From Agrobacterium sp. RAC06 (lineage in GTDB: Bacteria; Pseudomonadota; Alphaproteobacteria; Rhizobiales; Rhizobiaceae), in assembly GCF_001713475.1 (NCBI RefSeq), contig NZ_CP016499.1:1550001-1614000 (forward strand): a DNA stretch of 64,000 nucleotides, given 5' to 3'. A model generated the notes under the pieces. It had not been told where the DNA came from, did not search any database, and was given only the letters and a program-made list of their open reading frames with translations. The position numbers and the translations under genes were made by a program. Positions 43,342-52,640 of the stretch are shown here, in pieces; position 1 is the first letter of the stretch, and every line of letters begins with the position of its first letter.

Positions 43342-44355
43342 ATGCGGACAGTGATGATTGTGCTGCGCAGCAATTGCGGAATGTTAGATCTGGCGTCCTT
43401 CGTCGAGGCACTTCGGTCAGCACGCGACCCGAATGGCGAAGCATCCTATCTGCTCACGACCTGCGCCTATGGGCAGGACAGCCTTCAGGCCGAGGAGCCC
43501 TGGATCAGGGTCCAGGCCGCCCATGACATCACCAGCGCGCCCCTGGACATTGATACGCTGATCCTGCCGAACTCCTCGGTGAGCGACCTGCAGGATCAGG
43601 ATCTCGAATGCAGCGTATTTCTCGCCCGGCGCGGCAAGTCGATCCGCCGGATTGTGGCACTCGGAAACGGCGTCCTTTTGGCTGCTGCCGCCGGGATGAC
43701 GCGCGGACAGACCGTGGCGGCGGACAGCGCGGTCGAGGAACGTCTCGCGACGCTCTGCGACCAGACGATCGTCGACGCCAATTACGATCTGCACAAGAGC
43801 GGCAAGATCTGGAGTGCACGCGGGCCGGCCGTCGGGCTGTCGCTCGCTTTGGCCCTCATCGAGGAAGACCTTGGCCATGAGGCGGCGATGGATGTCAGCC
43901 AGCGTTTTGCCGACCGGTTTCCGGACATGCGTCCTCGCTTCGCCAATGGCGGCACACATCTGGTGCATGGCGATCGACGCAGCCCGGTCGAGCGTATCCA
44001 GGAATGGGTAATCGCAAACCCCTCGGCCGACCTCACCGTCAGCCGACTTGCCAGCATGGTCGCGATGAGTGAGCGCACCCTGTCACGCGCCTTCAAGCAA
44101 AGGACCGGCCAGACGGTGGGTGATTTCGTGCTGTCCGTCCGCTTGGCCTATGCCCGTGAAATGCTCCGGTCAGGGGAGCGCAAGATCAAGGATGTCGCGC
44201 GCCTCGCCGGCCTTGGCAGCCAGACAAACATGCGCCAGCTGTTCGTCAGCCGCTATGGACGTCCGCCTTCGGAATTTCGCAAGATCGAGGCGGAACCGGC
44301 GATCGACGACGAGCGAGCGGCGCCCCTGGGCGTAGCATTATCAGCCCGCATTTGA
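43342..44355 (+). CDS. GlxA-type AraC-family transcriptional regulator
   Basis: A 337-residue regulator with an N-terminal DJ-1/PfpI-like class I amidotransferase-fold domain (about residues 1-190) and a C-terminal AraC helix-turn-helix pair: LTVSRLASMVAMSERTLSRA, FKQRTGQTVGDFV, IKDVARLAGLGSQTNMRQLF and RYGRPPSEFRKIE. The N-terminal domain senses small metabolites in relatives such as GbdR and ArgR. It points away from the cellulose operon and shares its upstream region, so it is a candidate cellulose regulator, by position only. Confidence 0.85.
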   Translation: MRTVMIVLRSNCGMLDLASFVEALRSARDPNGEASYLLTTCAYGQDSLQAEEPWIRVQAAHDITSAPLDIDTLILPNSSVSDLQDQDLECSVFLARRGKSIRRIVALGNGVLLAAAAGMTRGQTVAADSAVEERLATLCDQTIVDANYDLHKSGKIWSARGPAVGLSLALALIEEDLGHEAAMDVSQRFADRFPDMRPRFANGGTHLVHGDRRSPVERIQEWVIANPSADLTVSRLASMVAMSERTLSRAFKQRTGQTVGDFVLSVRLAYAREMLRSGERKIKDVARLAGLGSQTNMRQLFVSRYGRPPSEFRKIEAEPAIDDERAAPLGVALSARI

Positions 44356-44425
44356 ACGCCTGATCGACTGCCACGCGCGCCGCAGCCTATCGGAACTGAT
44401 GTGCCGGGCGCCTGCCCTTTGTCCA

Positions 44426-46126
44426 TCAGGCCGCAAGCTTTGCGTAGGCGCCCTGCCGCTTCATCAGTTCGGCATGGTTGCCGACTTCGACGATGCGGCC
44501 CTGCTGCATGACGACGATGCGATCGGCATTGCGGATGGTGCCAAGCCTATGGGCGACGACAAGCGTCGTGCGGCCCTTGGACAGCTCCTCCAGCGCAGAC
44601 TGGATCTCGCGCTCCGTCGTGCTGTCCAGCGCTGACGTCGCTTCGTCGAGCAGCAGGATCGGCGGATCCTTGAGGAAGGCGCGGGCAATCGCCACACGCT
44701 GTTTCTGGCCGCCGGACAGCATGATGCCGCGCTCGCCGACGATGGTGTCGAGGCCCTCGGGAAGGTTTTCCAGCATGGTCGAGAGCTGGGCCCGGCGGCA
44801 GGCCTCCAGCACCTCGTCGTCGCTTGCACCGATGCGACCATAGACGATGTTTTCCCGCAGCGTTCCACCAAACAGGAAGACATCCTGCGAGACGAGGCCG
44901 ATCTGGCGACGCAGGCTCTCGACGGTCATGTCCGGCAGAGCCAGACCGTCGATGGTGATGGTGCCCGAGGTCGGCTCGTAGAAGCGCGGCAAAAGCGACA
45001 GAAGCGTCGATTTGCCGGCACCGGACTCGCCGACGAAGGCGATCGTTTCCCCCGGCCTCACATGCAGCGAAATGTCGTGCAACACGGGGCGGCCGGGCGT
45101 GAAGGCAAAGGTGAGGTTGGAGAAGGCGATTTCGCCGCTGAGCGTCGAGACCGGGCGGGCGTTCGGGCTGTCGGTGATCTCCGGTTCGGTTGCGAGCAGA
45201 TCAAGGTAACGACGGAAGCCGGCGATGCCGCGCGGATAGGTTTCGATGACGGCGCTGATCTTGTCGAGCGGGCGGAAGAAGACGCCGACCAGAAGCAGGA
45301 AACCGACAAAGCTGCCGGTCGTCATGGCGCCCGAGAGCACATAGGCCGAGCCGATCACCATGATCACCACCTGGACGAAGCGCATGCCCATGTAGTGCAG
45401 GGAGGACGAGGCGGCCATCACCTTGTAGGCGTCGAGCTTGGTCTTGCGGTAGCTGGCATTGTCTTTGGCAAAGAGTTTCCGCTCATGATCTTCATTCGCA
45501 TAGGCCTGGACGACGCGAATGCCACCGATCGTTTCTTCCAGGCGCACATTGAAGGCGCCAATGCGGCCATAGATCTCCTGCCAGGTGCGGGTCATGCGGC
45601 TGCCATAGATCGAGACGATAGCAACCGTGCCCGGCACGATGAGGGCCGTGACCAGCGCGAGTTCGACATGCATGTTGAGCATCAGGATGAAGGCGCCGAC
45701 AAAGGTCATGATGGCGATGAAGAGATCTTCTGGCCCGTGATGGGCGACCTCTCCCACTTCTTCTAGGTCACGCGTGACGCGGGCGACCAGCTTGCCGGTG
45801 CGGGCCGTATCATACCAGCGCCAGGAGAGCGTCGTCAGATGCTCGAAGGCCCTGGCGCGCATCGCCGTCTCGATATTGATGCCGAGCTTGTGACCCCAAT
45901 AGATGACGATTGCCATCAGGGCTGCATTGACGACATAGATCGCGAGCAGGCCGGCGGCGGCAATCAGCGTCAGCGTCCAGTTGCCGGTCGGCAGCAGCCT
46001 GTCGATGAAAGCGGTGACGGCGAGCGGGAAGGCAAGCTCCAGCAGGCCAGAAACAACGGCACAGGAAAAATCCAGCCAGAACAGACCTTTCCACGGGCGG
46101 TAATAGGCGAAAAACTGTTTCAGCAT
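44426..46126 (-). CDS. ABC exporter, fused permease and ATPase (MsbA-like)
   Basis: A 566-residue half-transporter with six membrane helices in the first 310 residues and a C-terminal ATPase: Walker A GESGAGKSTLLSLLPRFYEP, signature LSGGQKQRVAIARAF, Walker B ILLLDEATSALDS, and H-loop VVAHRLGT. It would work as a homodimer exporting lipid, drug or peptide; the substrate is unknown. ATG 46126 is preferred to a TTG at 46141. It stands alone, convergent with the GlxA-type regulator. Confidence 0.88.
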   Translation of the reverse strand: MLKQFFAYYRPWKGLFWLDFSCAVVSGLLELAFPLAVTAFIDRLLPTGNWTLTLIAAAGLLAIYVVNAALMAIVIYWGHKLGINIETAMRARAFEHLTTLSWRWYDTARTGKLVARVTRDLEEVGEVAHHGPEDLFIAIMTFVGAFILMLNMHVELALVTALIVPGTVAIVSIYGSRMTRTWQEIYGRIGAFNVRLEETIGGIRVVQAYANEDHERKLFAKDNASYRKTKLDAYKVMAASSSLHYMGMRFVQVVIMVIGSAYVLSGAMTTGSFVGFLLLVGVFFRPLDKISAVIETYPRGIAGFRRYLDLLATEPEITDSPNARPVSTLSGEIAFSNLTFAFTPGRPVLHDISLHVRPGETIAFVGESGAGKSTLLSLLPRFYEPTSGTITIDGLALPDMTVESLRRQIGLVSQDVFLFGGTLRENIVYGRIGASDDEVLEACRRAQLSTMLENLPEGLDTIVGERGIMLSGGQKQRVAIARAFLKDPPILLLDEATSALDSTTEREIQSALEELSKGRTTLVVAHRLGTIRNADRIVVMQQGRIVEVGNHAELMKRQGAYAKLAA

Positions 46127-46418
46127 GCGATGATCCTGCAATGGTCCATGGCACCCGCAAAGGGCACTGGCAAGCGGCCGGGACGTGTCACCTCATCCAT
46201 GGCAAGACCCGGGACGCGCGACAAGGCTTCCAGCGGCTTCAGCGCGCCGGATGTGCCGTTGAGCACAACCTTTCCGTTTCAGTCAAGTTTAGACGGCTTG
46301 TGCATGATCCCGCGCAGAATGAAGGGTCACGACAAGTATGGACAGGCTGCGTGGCATGACGGACGCGCGAGCCGCAACCGCAGTACGTATATCACTTTTA
46401 AAAGACCGCCTGTGGATA

Positions 46419-46493
46419 TGGCTGGGGCGCCAGGATTCGAACCTGGGAATGCCGGTACCAAAAACCGGTGCCTTACCGCTTGGCGACGCCCCA
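46419..46493 (-). tRNA. tRNA-Gln (TTG)
   Basis: A 75-base tRNA on the minus strand: acceptor TGGGGCG/CGCCCCA, D-arm GCCAAGCGGTAAGGC, anticodon stem CCGGT/ACCGG around TTTTGGT (anticodon TTG, codon CAA), T-loop GTTCGAATC, discriminator G and encoded CCA at 46419-46421. Confidence 0.96.
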
Positions 46494-46664
46494 ACAGAGT
46501 TGCAGGCGAAAAAGCAGCGCTGCAAATCGCGGCCTGATTAGCAAAGCGAAAGCCGGGCGGCAACACCTTCGGAAGGAGGAACGTGCGTTTTTCCCGGAAC
46601 GATGCTGCGGCCACGTCGTTTCCTTTTCATCCCCCACGACAAAAACCAACGAAAAGGACATCCC

Positions 46665-47225
46665 ATGCCCTCCATCACATCCGCCCGCATCCTTATCCTC
46701 GCCACCCATGGCTATGAGCGCTCCGAGCTGCGCGTGCCGCTGGAACAGCTCTCCGCCAAGGGTGCCAAGGTCAAGATCGCCTCGCTGGAAAAGGCGCCGA
46801 TCAAGAGCTGGGACGAGAACAACTGGGGCGACACTGTCGATGTCGATCTCACCCTCGACGAGGTGAAAATCGATGATTTCGATGCTCTGGTCATTCCGGG
46901 CGGCCAGATCAATCCCGACCTCCTGCGCAAGGAGCAGAAGGCCGTCGACGTGGTGAAGACTTTCGTCAATTCCGGCAAGGCCGTTGCCGCCATCTGTCAC
47001 GGCCCATGGCTTCTGATCGAGGCCGGTGCCGTCAAGGGCCGCAAGGCGACCTCCTTCCCCTCGATCAAGACCGACATGATCAATGCCGGTGCCGACTGGC
47101 GCGATGAGGCCGTGGTTACGGATCAGGCGATCATCACCTCGCGCAATCCCGGCGATCTCGATGCCTTCGTGGCGAAGATCGTCGAGGAGATCGAGGAAGG
47201 CCGGCATCAGCGCCGCGCCGCCTGA
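46665..47225 (+). CDS. DJ-1/PfpI-family protein (type 1 glutamine amidotransferase fold)
   Basis: A 186-residue PfpI/YhbO-like protein. The nucleophile cysteine sits in AVAAICHGPWLLIEAG (about residue 111) in the usual elbow, with IPGGQINPDLLRK and TSRNPGDLDAFVAKIVEEIE as family blocks. Members act as stress-linked proteases, chaperones or deglycases; which applies is not visible. The ATG at 46665 follows AAAAGGACATCCC. A strong terminator follows. Confidence 0.9.
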   Translation: MPSITSARILILATHGYERSELRVPLEQLSAKGAKVKIASLEKAPIKSWDENNWGDTVDVDLTLDEVKIDDFDALVIPGGQINPDLLRKEQKAVDVVKTFVNSGKAVAAICHGPWLLIEAGAVKGRKATSFPSIKTDMINAGADWRDEAVVTDQAIITSRNPGDLDAFVAKIVEEIEEGRHQRRAA

Positions 47226-47251
47226 TCGCGTCTGCCAGACAACACGAGAGA

Positions 47252-47277
47252 CCCGGCGGGCAACCGCCGGGTTTTTT
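47252..47277 (+). terminator. Rho-independent terminator after the PfpI-like gene
   Basis: CCCGGCGG (47252-47259) and CCGCCGGG (47264-47271) form a perfect stem with a 4-base loop, followed by TTTTTT. Confidence 0.92.
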
Positions 47278-47303
47278 GTGTTATGCCTGTGCTCACGGCA
47301 TCT

Positions 47304-47630
47304 TCAGCCCGGAACCGAGGGCACTTCGCGCTTCAGGTCCGGCTCGTCGTGGATGAAGGTGAGCTGCAGCGTTGCCATACGCTCAATAGCGGGATCGCTG
47401 AAATCACCCAGCCCCTCTGGTGGCCCAACGGAAATGCCGCCCTCTTCCAATACGTCGACCAGCGTGCCAAATGCGCCGGCCGGAAGCGTCATCCGGATCG
47501 TGTTCATCAGGTTCGAATACATGCGCGTGTCGTCGATCCAGCCGCCGAGGCGGTTGACGGTGTCAAAGACGAAACTCGTTGCGGCCTTGCGCTCGACGCG
47601 CGTGATGGCCGTCAGCATGACGATGGCCAT
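47304..47630 (-). CDS. Hypothetical small protein
   Basis: A 108-residue protein, no family recognised. It starts MAIVMLTAITRVERKAATSF, is mixed alpha/beta in composition, contains GGWIDDTRMYSNLMNTIRMT and ends DEPDLKREVPSVPG. No signal peptide, membrane segment or metal motif is visible. It is convergent with the PfpI-like gene and divergent from the membrane-protein gene at 47742. Codon use and composition look like those of the real neighbours. The ATG at 47630 is chosen over one at 47684, which adds an arginine-rich leader. Confidence 0.6.
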   Translation of the reverse strand: MAIVMLTAITRVERKAATSFVFDTVNRLGGWIDDTRMYSNLMNTIRMTLPAGAFGTLVDVLEEGGISVGPPEGLGDFSDPAIERMATLQLTFIHDEPDLKREVPSVPG

Positions 47631-47741
47631 GGCCCGGACCCTCCCTCTCACGAGAGAGTGCAGCGGCAAGCGGTGACAAATCAAGCCTCATGTGAAATAG
47701 GCTGAGGGCTGCGGCTTGCCGCGCAAGCTCGGACCCTGGAC

Positions 47742-48728
47742 ATGAAGAAGCAGAAGCAGCCACACAGGAAAACGGGGCGGGTTGTCGCGAAGAGCGGGCC
47801 TTCAGGGGCCGTCCGCAGCGTGGCTCATGGCGAGGGCAGCGGCGCGGCGATCCGCGACCCGGCCACCGTCAACGGCGCCGAGGACAAGGCGAGCGCTGCT
47901 GCCGAACGCTTCCGCGCTGGAGTTCGCACGCCTGGCTTCCGGATCGCCTTATCGGTATTTCTCGCCGGTGTTCTGACGGTTGCAGGTTCGCTTGCCATTC
48001 CACATGAATTCGCCTTCTTCGAGCTCGGCTATCTCTTCACGCTGTCGATCTATGATCTGGTTCTGGCCATGCTTGGCCTGTCAGTCGCCATTGGCATGGC
48101 CGAGCGGCGAGGCGAGGTCGTCTCGATTGTCGTCGCCTTTCTTGGCGTGATCACGCCGATGCTCCTCTTCTTCGACCCGATCTTCAGCGCCATCCTGCAG
48201 AGCCCGCTCGGGCACGAGCTCTTCCTGATCGCACCCATTGCCGTGATGCTGTCCGGCGTGGTCCTGTGGCTGCCGGCGCGGGTGCGCCGGATTGCAGCCC
48301 CGCTTGCGGCCGCTGTCGTCGGCTTCTCCTTCGCGCTGTTCATCGGGCTCGACGACTTCGGCATCGGCATCAAGGAGTTCGCTTTCGCCGCCGTGCTCGG
48401 CGCGCTGTGGATCCTCGTCATCCCCGGCTTGATGCTGCGCCCGTTCCGCGGCGCCTGGCTCACCATCCCGGCACGGATCATCGGTTCCTGGCTGATGGTA
48501 ATCGCGGTCATCGTTACCGTTTCGCTCTACGTGCCGTTTTCACCCGATGCCCCGCCGCTGCCCGAGCTCCTCGATGACCCGTCGCTTGCGCCGCTCGATC
48601 CGGCGGTCGAGGACGGGCTTACGGAGGCGCCAGAGAGCTTCGACAGTCCAGTCGACGACAACGCCATTCCGCCACCGGAGTTCGGCGACAATCCGCTTCT
48701 CGGCGGCCGGCGCAACGGTGAGCCGTGA
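47742..48728 (+). CDS. Multi-pass membrane protein, function unknown
   Basis: A 328-residue protein with a basic, disordered N-terminus (about residues 1-60), about seven membrane helices (residues 65-270) and an acidic, proline-rich tail (PDAPPLPELLDDPSLAPLDP to the end). No transporter or enzyme signature was seen. The next gene, a DUF1499 protein, starts 86 bases downstream on the same strand and is also membrane bound, so they may form one unit. Confidence 0.7.
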   Translation: MKKQKQPHRKTGRVVAKSGPSGAVRSVAHGEGSGAAIRDPATVNGAEDKASAAAERFRAGVRTPGFRIALSVFLAGVLTVAGSLAIPHEFAFFELGYLFTLSIYDLVLAMLGLSVAIGMAERRGEVVSIVVAFLGVITPMLLFFDPIFSAILQSPLGHELFLIAPIAVMLSGVVLWLPARVRRIAAPLAAAVVGFSFALFIGLDDFGIGIKEFAFAAVLGALWILVIPGLMLRPFRGAWLTIPARIIGSWLMVIAVIVTVSLYVPFSPDAPPLPELLDDPSLAPLDPAVEDGLTEAPESFDSPVDDNAIPPPEFGDNPLLGGRRNGEP

Positions 48729-48814
48729 GGCGAAGCAGACCGCATTGCCAGTCGACGCCTTCCACGTCAGCCGTTACAAGCGGTCAGTGTCGCCTCTGAT
48801 TCCGGTAGATCCTG

Positions 48815-49750
48815 ATGCATATCCGCTATGACCGTCCGGTGTCCCGTTCCGCCTTTCTCGCGCGACGGCTGGCGCTGTTTTCGCTCGGCTTGCTGCTGAT
48901 CGTCGTGCTGGCGCATCGCTTCGGGCCGCTCTCGACGCCGGATTTCGTGCTTTTGGTGCTGGCAGCTGCCGTGCCGGCGGCGCTTGCCGTTCCGCTTGCG
49001 CTTCTCGGCCTTGCCCGGCTCTGGCAGATCGGTGCGCTCGGGGGCGTGGCTTCCGCCTGGGCGCTGATCTATGCGGCCGTGCCGCTCGCCCTGCCCGGCT
49101 ATGGCTACTACCTCTATGTCACCAAGCCGAAACTGACCGAGGTTTCGACCGATCTCGCCGATCGGCCGGCCTTCGTGTCCCTGCCGGATGCGCCGCAAAA
49201 TCTCTTGCCCCGCCCTGCCCTGCCTGACAATGCCGGCGAGGCGCAGCTTGCCGCCTATCCGGGTTTGAACGGCCGGCGCTATGAAGGGGCAATCGACCGC
49301 GTCTATGAGGCGGTGCGCAAGGTGGCGGGCGAAAACCGGCTGGTGGTGACGGCAAGCCGGGGCGAGGAATATGGCCTGCCGGCGCTGGAACTGCGGCCGA
49401 CGACGGAAGTCCCGGTCGAGGCGGAAGCCCAGGGCGCAGCACTCGCGTCCCAGGACGCACTGCCGGAAAGTGGGCCGCTGCCCACCGCGCGCCCCGAGCC
49501 GAGCCTGCTCGTGCCGCTGGATGACGGCGAACCGGAGGGGACTGCCCGGCTGCAGTTTGCCACCCGCACGCTGGTGCTTGGGCTGCCCTTCAATGCCGTC
49601 GTGCGGCTTCGCGAAGAAGCGGAGATGACGCTCGTCGACATCCGCGTCGCCTCACGCTACGGGCCGCATGATCTGGGGATCAGCGATGAGATTGCCGAGG
49701 GCTTCCTGCATGCGCTGGATGCGGAGCTTCTGGGGATTGCCGGGAACTGA
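48815..49750 (+). CDS. DUF1499 membrane protein
   Basis: A 311-residue protein with about three membrane segments in residues 15-110 and a DUF1499-type soluble domain after them: YEGAIDRVYEAVRKVAGENR, FATRTLVLGLPFNAVVRLRE, and EEAEMTLVDIRVASRYGPHD ending DLGISDEIAEGFLHALD. DUF1499 proteins are widespread in proteobacteria but have no agreed function. A Pro/Ala-rich insert near residues 195-235 interrupts the domain. Confidence 0.8.
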   Translation: MHIRYDRPVSRSAFLARRLALFSLGLLLIVVLAHRFGPLSTPDFVLLVLAAAVPAALAVPLALLGLARLWQIGALGGVASAWALIYAAVPLALPGYGYYLYVTKPKLTEVSTDLADRPAFVSLPDAPQNLLPRPALPDNAGEAQLAAYPGLNGRRYEGAIDRVYEAVRKVAGENRLVVTASRGEEYGLPALELRPTTEVPVEAEAQGAALASQDALPESGPLPTARPEPSLLVPLDDGEPEGTARLQFATRTLVLGLPFNAVVRLREEAEMTLVDIRVASRYGPHDLGISDEIAEGFLHALDAELLGIAGN

Positions 49751-49808
49751 GGCTGGCCTTGTGCCGCTTGGCACCCCTTCTGGCCTCCTGAGCTTGTCGA
49801 AGGGCGGC

Positions 49809-49886
49809 CATCTCCCCCACACGGGGGGAGAGCGGAAAACGCCGGCGCTGCCGCACCCTCCACTCTCCCCACCTGTGGGGGAGATG
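49809..49886. repeat. Palindromic intergenic element
   Basis: A perfect 12-base inverted repeat (CATCTCCCCCAC at 49809-49820, GTGGGGGAGATG at 49875-49886) encloses two smaller hairpin halves (ACACGGGGGGAG, CTCTCCCCACCTGTGGGG). It lies in the convergent gap between the DUF1499 gene and the MBL-fold gene. It is another dispersed palindrome family, related in style but not sequence to those at 837 and 17240. Confidence 0.75.
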
Positions 49887-49930
49887 TCGGCGCAGCGGAC
49901 AGAGGGGGCAAGCCGAAGGCTCATGACCTC

Positions 49931-50869
49931 TCAAGCCGGCCGATACTCTCCCGACAGCTTCGCCGGACCGTCCGTAGCGATCAGGCCCTTCTCCACGAGG
50001 TCCTCGAGATGGGCGAGCACTGAAAGGGCAGCTGCCCCATGCAGGCGGGCATCGGTGGTGGCGTAGATGACCTTGACCATGTCCGATATCCGGCGATCGC
50101 CTTGTCGAATGCGCTCCAGCACGGCGCGCTCGCGCATCAGACGATGGGTGCGCAGCGCCCGGACAAAAGCGCGGGGCTCGCTGACCGGACCGCCATGGCC
50201 GGGCAGATACAGGCGGTCGTCACGCGTGAGCAGCCGGTCGAGCGAGGCCATATAGTCGGCCATGGCGCCATCCGGGGGTGCGACGATCGAGGTGGCCCAG
50301 GCCATGACGTGATCGGCGGAAAAGAGGATGCCGGTGTTCTCAAGCGCAAAGGCTGCGTGGTTGGCGGTGTGGCCGGGGGTATGCACGGCGGTGAGCTTCC
50401 AGCCATCACCTTCGACGGTCTCGCCGTCGGCAAGGGCAAGGTCGGGGACAAAATCGGTGTCGGAGCTTTCGGCGAAGGGGTTCACCTCGCCTTCAAAGAG
50501 CGGACGCGACGGGCGATGCGGGCCTTCGGCGACGATGATCGCATCGGTCGCTTCCTTTAGCCGACGGGCGAGCGGGGAATGGTCGCGATGGGTGTGGCTG
50601 ACGGCGATATGGGTGACCTCACGGCCCTCAAGCACTGCCATCAGCGCCTCGAAATGGGCTTCATTGTCGGGACCGGGATCGATGACGCAGACGGATTTCT
50701 GACCGACGATATAGGTGTTTGTGCCGTGGAATGTGAAAGGGCTCGGATTGGGCGCTGTGAGACGCTCGACGCCGTCTGCCACGGGCACCGCCACGCCATG
50801 CTGCGGCTCGAAGGCGGTAACGAATTGCGGCACCGGCTGATCGCCAGCCGGATCTTCCGTCTTGCTCAT
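49931..50869 (-). CDS. MBL-fold metallo-hydrolase (LACTB2-like)
   Basis: A 312-residue metallo-beta-lactamase-fold hydrolase with the metal motif HTHRDHSPLARRL (HxHxDH, about residues 91-96), further ligands in VHTPGHTANH and FSADHVM, and a C-terminal winged-helix domain (LERIRQGDRRISDMVKVIYA, about residues 235-300). This layout matches LACTB2-like hydrolases, some of which are endoribonucleases. It overlaps the cupin gene upstream by 4 bases. Confidence 0.88.
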   Translation of the reverse strand: MSKTEDPAGDQPVPQFVTAFEPQHGVAVPVADGVERLTAPNPSPFTFHGTNTYIVGQKSVCVIDPGPDNEAHFEALMAVLEGREVTHIAVSHTHRDHSPLARRLKEATDAIIVAEGPHRPSRPLFEGEVNPFAESSDTDFVPDLALADGETVEGDGWKLTAVHTPGHTANHAAFALENTGILFSADHVMAWATSIVAPPDGAMADYMASLDRLLTRDDRLYLPGHGGPVSEPRAFVRALRTHRLMRERAVLERIRQGDRRISDMVKVIYATTDARLHGAAALSVLAHLEDLVEKGLIATDGPAKLSGEYRPA

Positions 50870-51162
50870 TTATACTCGATCTCGATGAAGCTCATCGGCT
50901 GGTCGCCGCCATTGACGACATTGTGTTCGACGCCGGCATCCCGGCGATAGGCCTCGCCGGCCTTGCTCGTGACGCGGCGCTCGCCTTCGGCATCCTCGAT
51001 CAGGAAATGGCAATCGGTGAGCGGCACGACGACATAACCGAGGCCATGGGTGTGATGCCCCGTTGCGGCGCCTGGTTCGAAATCCCAGCGGGTGATGCGG
51101 GTGACGGCATCATCGAGAACAACGGTCGGGATGGCTGGCGGACGGGCGGAATAGCCGGGCAT
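50866..51162 (-). CDS. Small cupin protein
   Basis: A 98-residue single-domain cupin. The metal-binding box is GAATGHHTHGLGYVVVPL with the usual His residues, and the second box includes YRRDAGVEHNVVNGG. Start ATG 51162 follows GGAGATACCC. It overlaps the MBL-fold gene by 4 bases, so the two are co-translated and may act on the same compound. The substrate is unknown. Confidence 0.85.
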   Translation of the reverse strand: MPGYSARPPAIPTVVLDDAVTRITRWDFEPGAATGHHTHGLGYVVVPLTDCHFLIEDAEGERRVTSKAGEAYRRDAGVEHNVVNGGDQPMSFIEIEYK

Positions 51163-51334
51163 GGGTATCTCCGGGTGGGTGGCGGGCACGGGCGGTGCCC
51201 GTGATGTCCGGACGTTAGCCTCTGGCCGTCCCGGGGGCAATCGCGCTGCAGGAACGGGCGCGGGCTCTAAGGCCATTTGCGATCCGCAGATTGATCGCAA
51301 ACATCGGGATCCTTGGCGCGCGCCAGTTCAGTGT

Positions 51335-51958
51335 TCAGGTCGGAACCATGGCGGCAACCGTGATGTCGTGTCGCTCCCCCCGTTCCTTAAGGCCGCGCCT
51401 GACGCCGTCCCGATCCGCCTCGGGCCGATTCTGGCTCATCTTGCGTTTGCCCTCGAGAGCGACGATCGGCATGCGCATGCCGATGATGCCGCGCAACTGT
51501 CCGCTGACGAAGCTCTCCGGAGCGTCCGCGACGGTCCAGGGCTGCTTGCGGGAGGATTCGTGGTGATTGGTCAGGCGGTTGACGACCTCGAGCAGGCGCT
51601 CGGCATCATCAAAGAACTCGACCGGACCCGAGGCGTGCACGGCTGCGTAGTTCCAGGTTGGCACCACTTTTCCATGCTCGGCTTTCGTCGCGTACCAGGA
51701 TGGCGTGACATAGGCATCGGGGCCCATGAACACGGCCAGGCCGTGTCCGAGGACATCCGCCTGCCATTGCGGATTGGGTCTTGCGAGATGGCCGTAGAGC
51801 ACCCCCATTTCGCCCTCGGTTTCATCAAGCAACAGCGGCAGGGGCGTTGCCATCGGCCCTGTCTCTGTCGCGGTGATGAAGTTCGCCAGATGACACTGGC
51901 GCATCATCTCATAGAGTTCGGACCTTTCGGAAACAACGAATGCTGGAGGCGTGTACAT
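51335..51958 (-). CDS. PaiB-type FMN-binding protein
   Basis: A 207-residue PaiB-family split-barrel flavoprotein. Family blocks are MYTPPAFVVSERSELYEMMR at the start, GVLYGHLARPNPQW, VPTWNYAAVHASGPVEFFDD and QLRGIIGMRMPIVALEGKRK. PaiB of Bacillus is linked with repression of protease genes and with polyamine detoxification by PaiA, but PaiB's chemistry is unclear. No paiA neighbour is present. The ATG at 51958 follows GGAGATCC. Confidence 0.9.
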   Translation of the reverse strand: MYTPPAFVVSERSELYEMMRQCHLANFITATETGPMATPLPLLLDETEGEMGVLYGHLARPNPQWQADVLGHGLAVFMGPDAYVTPSWYATKAEHGKVVPTWNYAAVHASGPVEFFDDAERLLEVVNRLTNHHESSRKQPWTVADAPESFVSGQLRGIIGMRMPIVALEGKRKMSQNRPEADRDGVRRGLKERGERHDITVAAMVPT

Positions 51959-52160
51959 TTGGATCTCCGGTGACGTCTTCGGATTATCGCATCCAACTGG
52001 CATCAAACGAAGGACCAGTTTCCGGCAAAAAGCATGGACCATTTGAGCCGTGACAGGCGGTGAAATTGGCCCGGGGATGTCTTATGTCGGCCCGCAGGTG
52101 TCGGCGTAGCGGCAGAGGGCGGACGGCGTTATCATGCCAGCACCGTCAGGAAGGATCGTT

Positions 52161-52445
52161 ATGTCCAGACACCAGACCGTGACCGTAACATTGCCCGAAG
52201 ATCTTCTCGACCTGATCCGCTCTAAGGTGGCGTCTGGGGACTATGCCAATGAAAGCCAGGTTGTTTCGGAAGGGCTGAGACTGCTCGCGTCAAACGAAGA
52301 CGCGCTGGAGGACTGGCTTCGCGACGAGGTAGCGCCGACCTATGACAGGGCGATGGCCGAGCCTGAGAGCTTGCTGGATCTGGATGCAGCGTTTGATGGT
52401 ATCCGCGAGGGGCTGAAGTCCGGCAAGGCTTCGGCTGCAGAATGA
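52161..52445 (+). CDS. parD: ParD-family antitoxin
   Basis: A 94-residue ribbon-helix-helix antitoxin. The N-terminal strand and helix (QTVTVTLPEDLLDLIRSKVA, then NESQVVSEGLRLLAS) is the DNA-binding part and the acidic C-terminus binds the toxin. The start has AAGGA upstream. It overlaps the toxin start by 4 bases, the normal ParDE order. The antitoxin appears intact while its toxin is truncated. Confidence 0.88.
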   Translation: MSRHQTVTVTLPEDLLDLIRSKVASGDYANESQVVSEGLRLLASNEDALEDWLRDEVAPTYDRAMAEPESLLDLDAAFDGIREGLKSGKASAAE

Positions 52446-52630
52446 AATATCGGCTTCGCCTGACACGCGAGGCGAGACAGGATATCGACGCACTGGCGCG
52501 ATACATCGCGGAGCGTGCGGTCCAGACAGTGGCTCTTGCCTATGTCGATCGATTGCAGGCATTTCTTGTCGCGACTCGCTCCGACCTCCCAAGCACAAAT
52601 GCAATCCAAGGATGGCACGATGCGCACTAA
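52442..52630 (+). pseudogene. parE: ParE-family toxin, truncated
   Basis: The first 40 or so residues (MKYRLRLTREARQDIDALAR, YIAERAVQTVALAYVDRLQA) match ParE toxins. The family is usually about 95-100 residues and has a C-terminal core (GLR.. and R.. strands) that carries activity. Here the match ends near base 52570; the frame stops at 62 residues with an unrelated tail (SDLPSTNAIQGWHDAH). The break coincides with the change to lower-GC DNA, so the 3' end was probably replaced when that segment arrived. Confidence 0.75.
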
Positions 52631-52640
52631 GGTATGCGGT

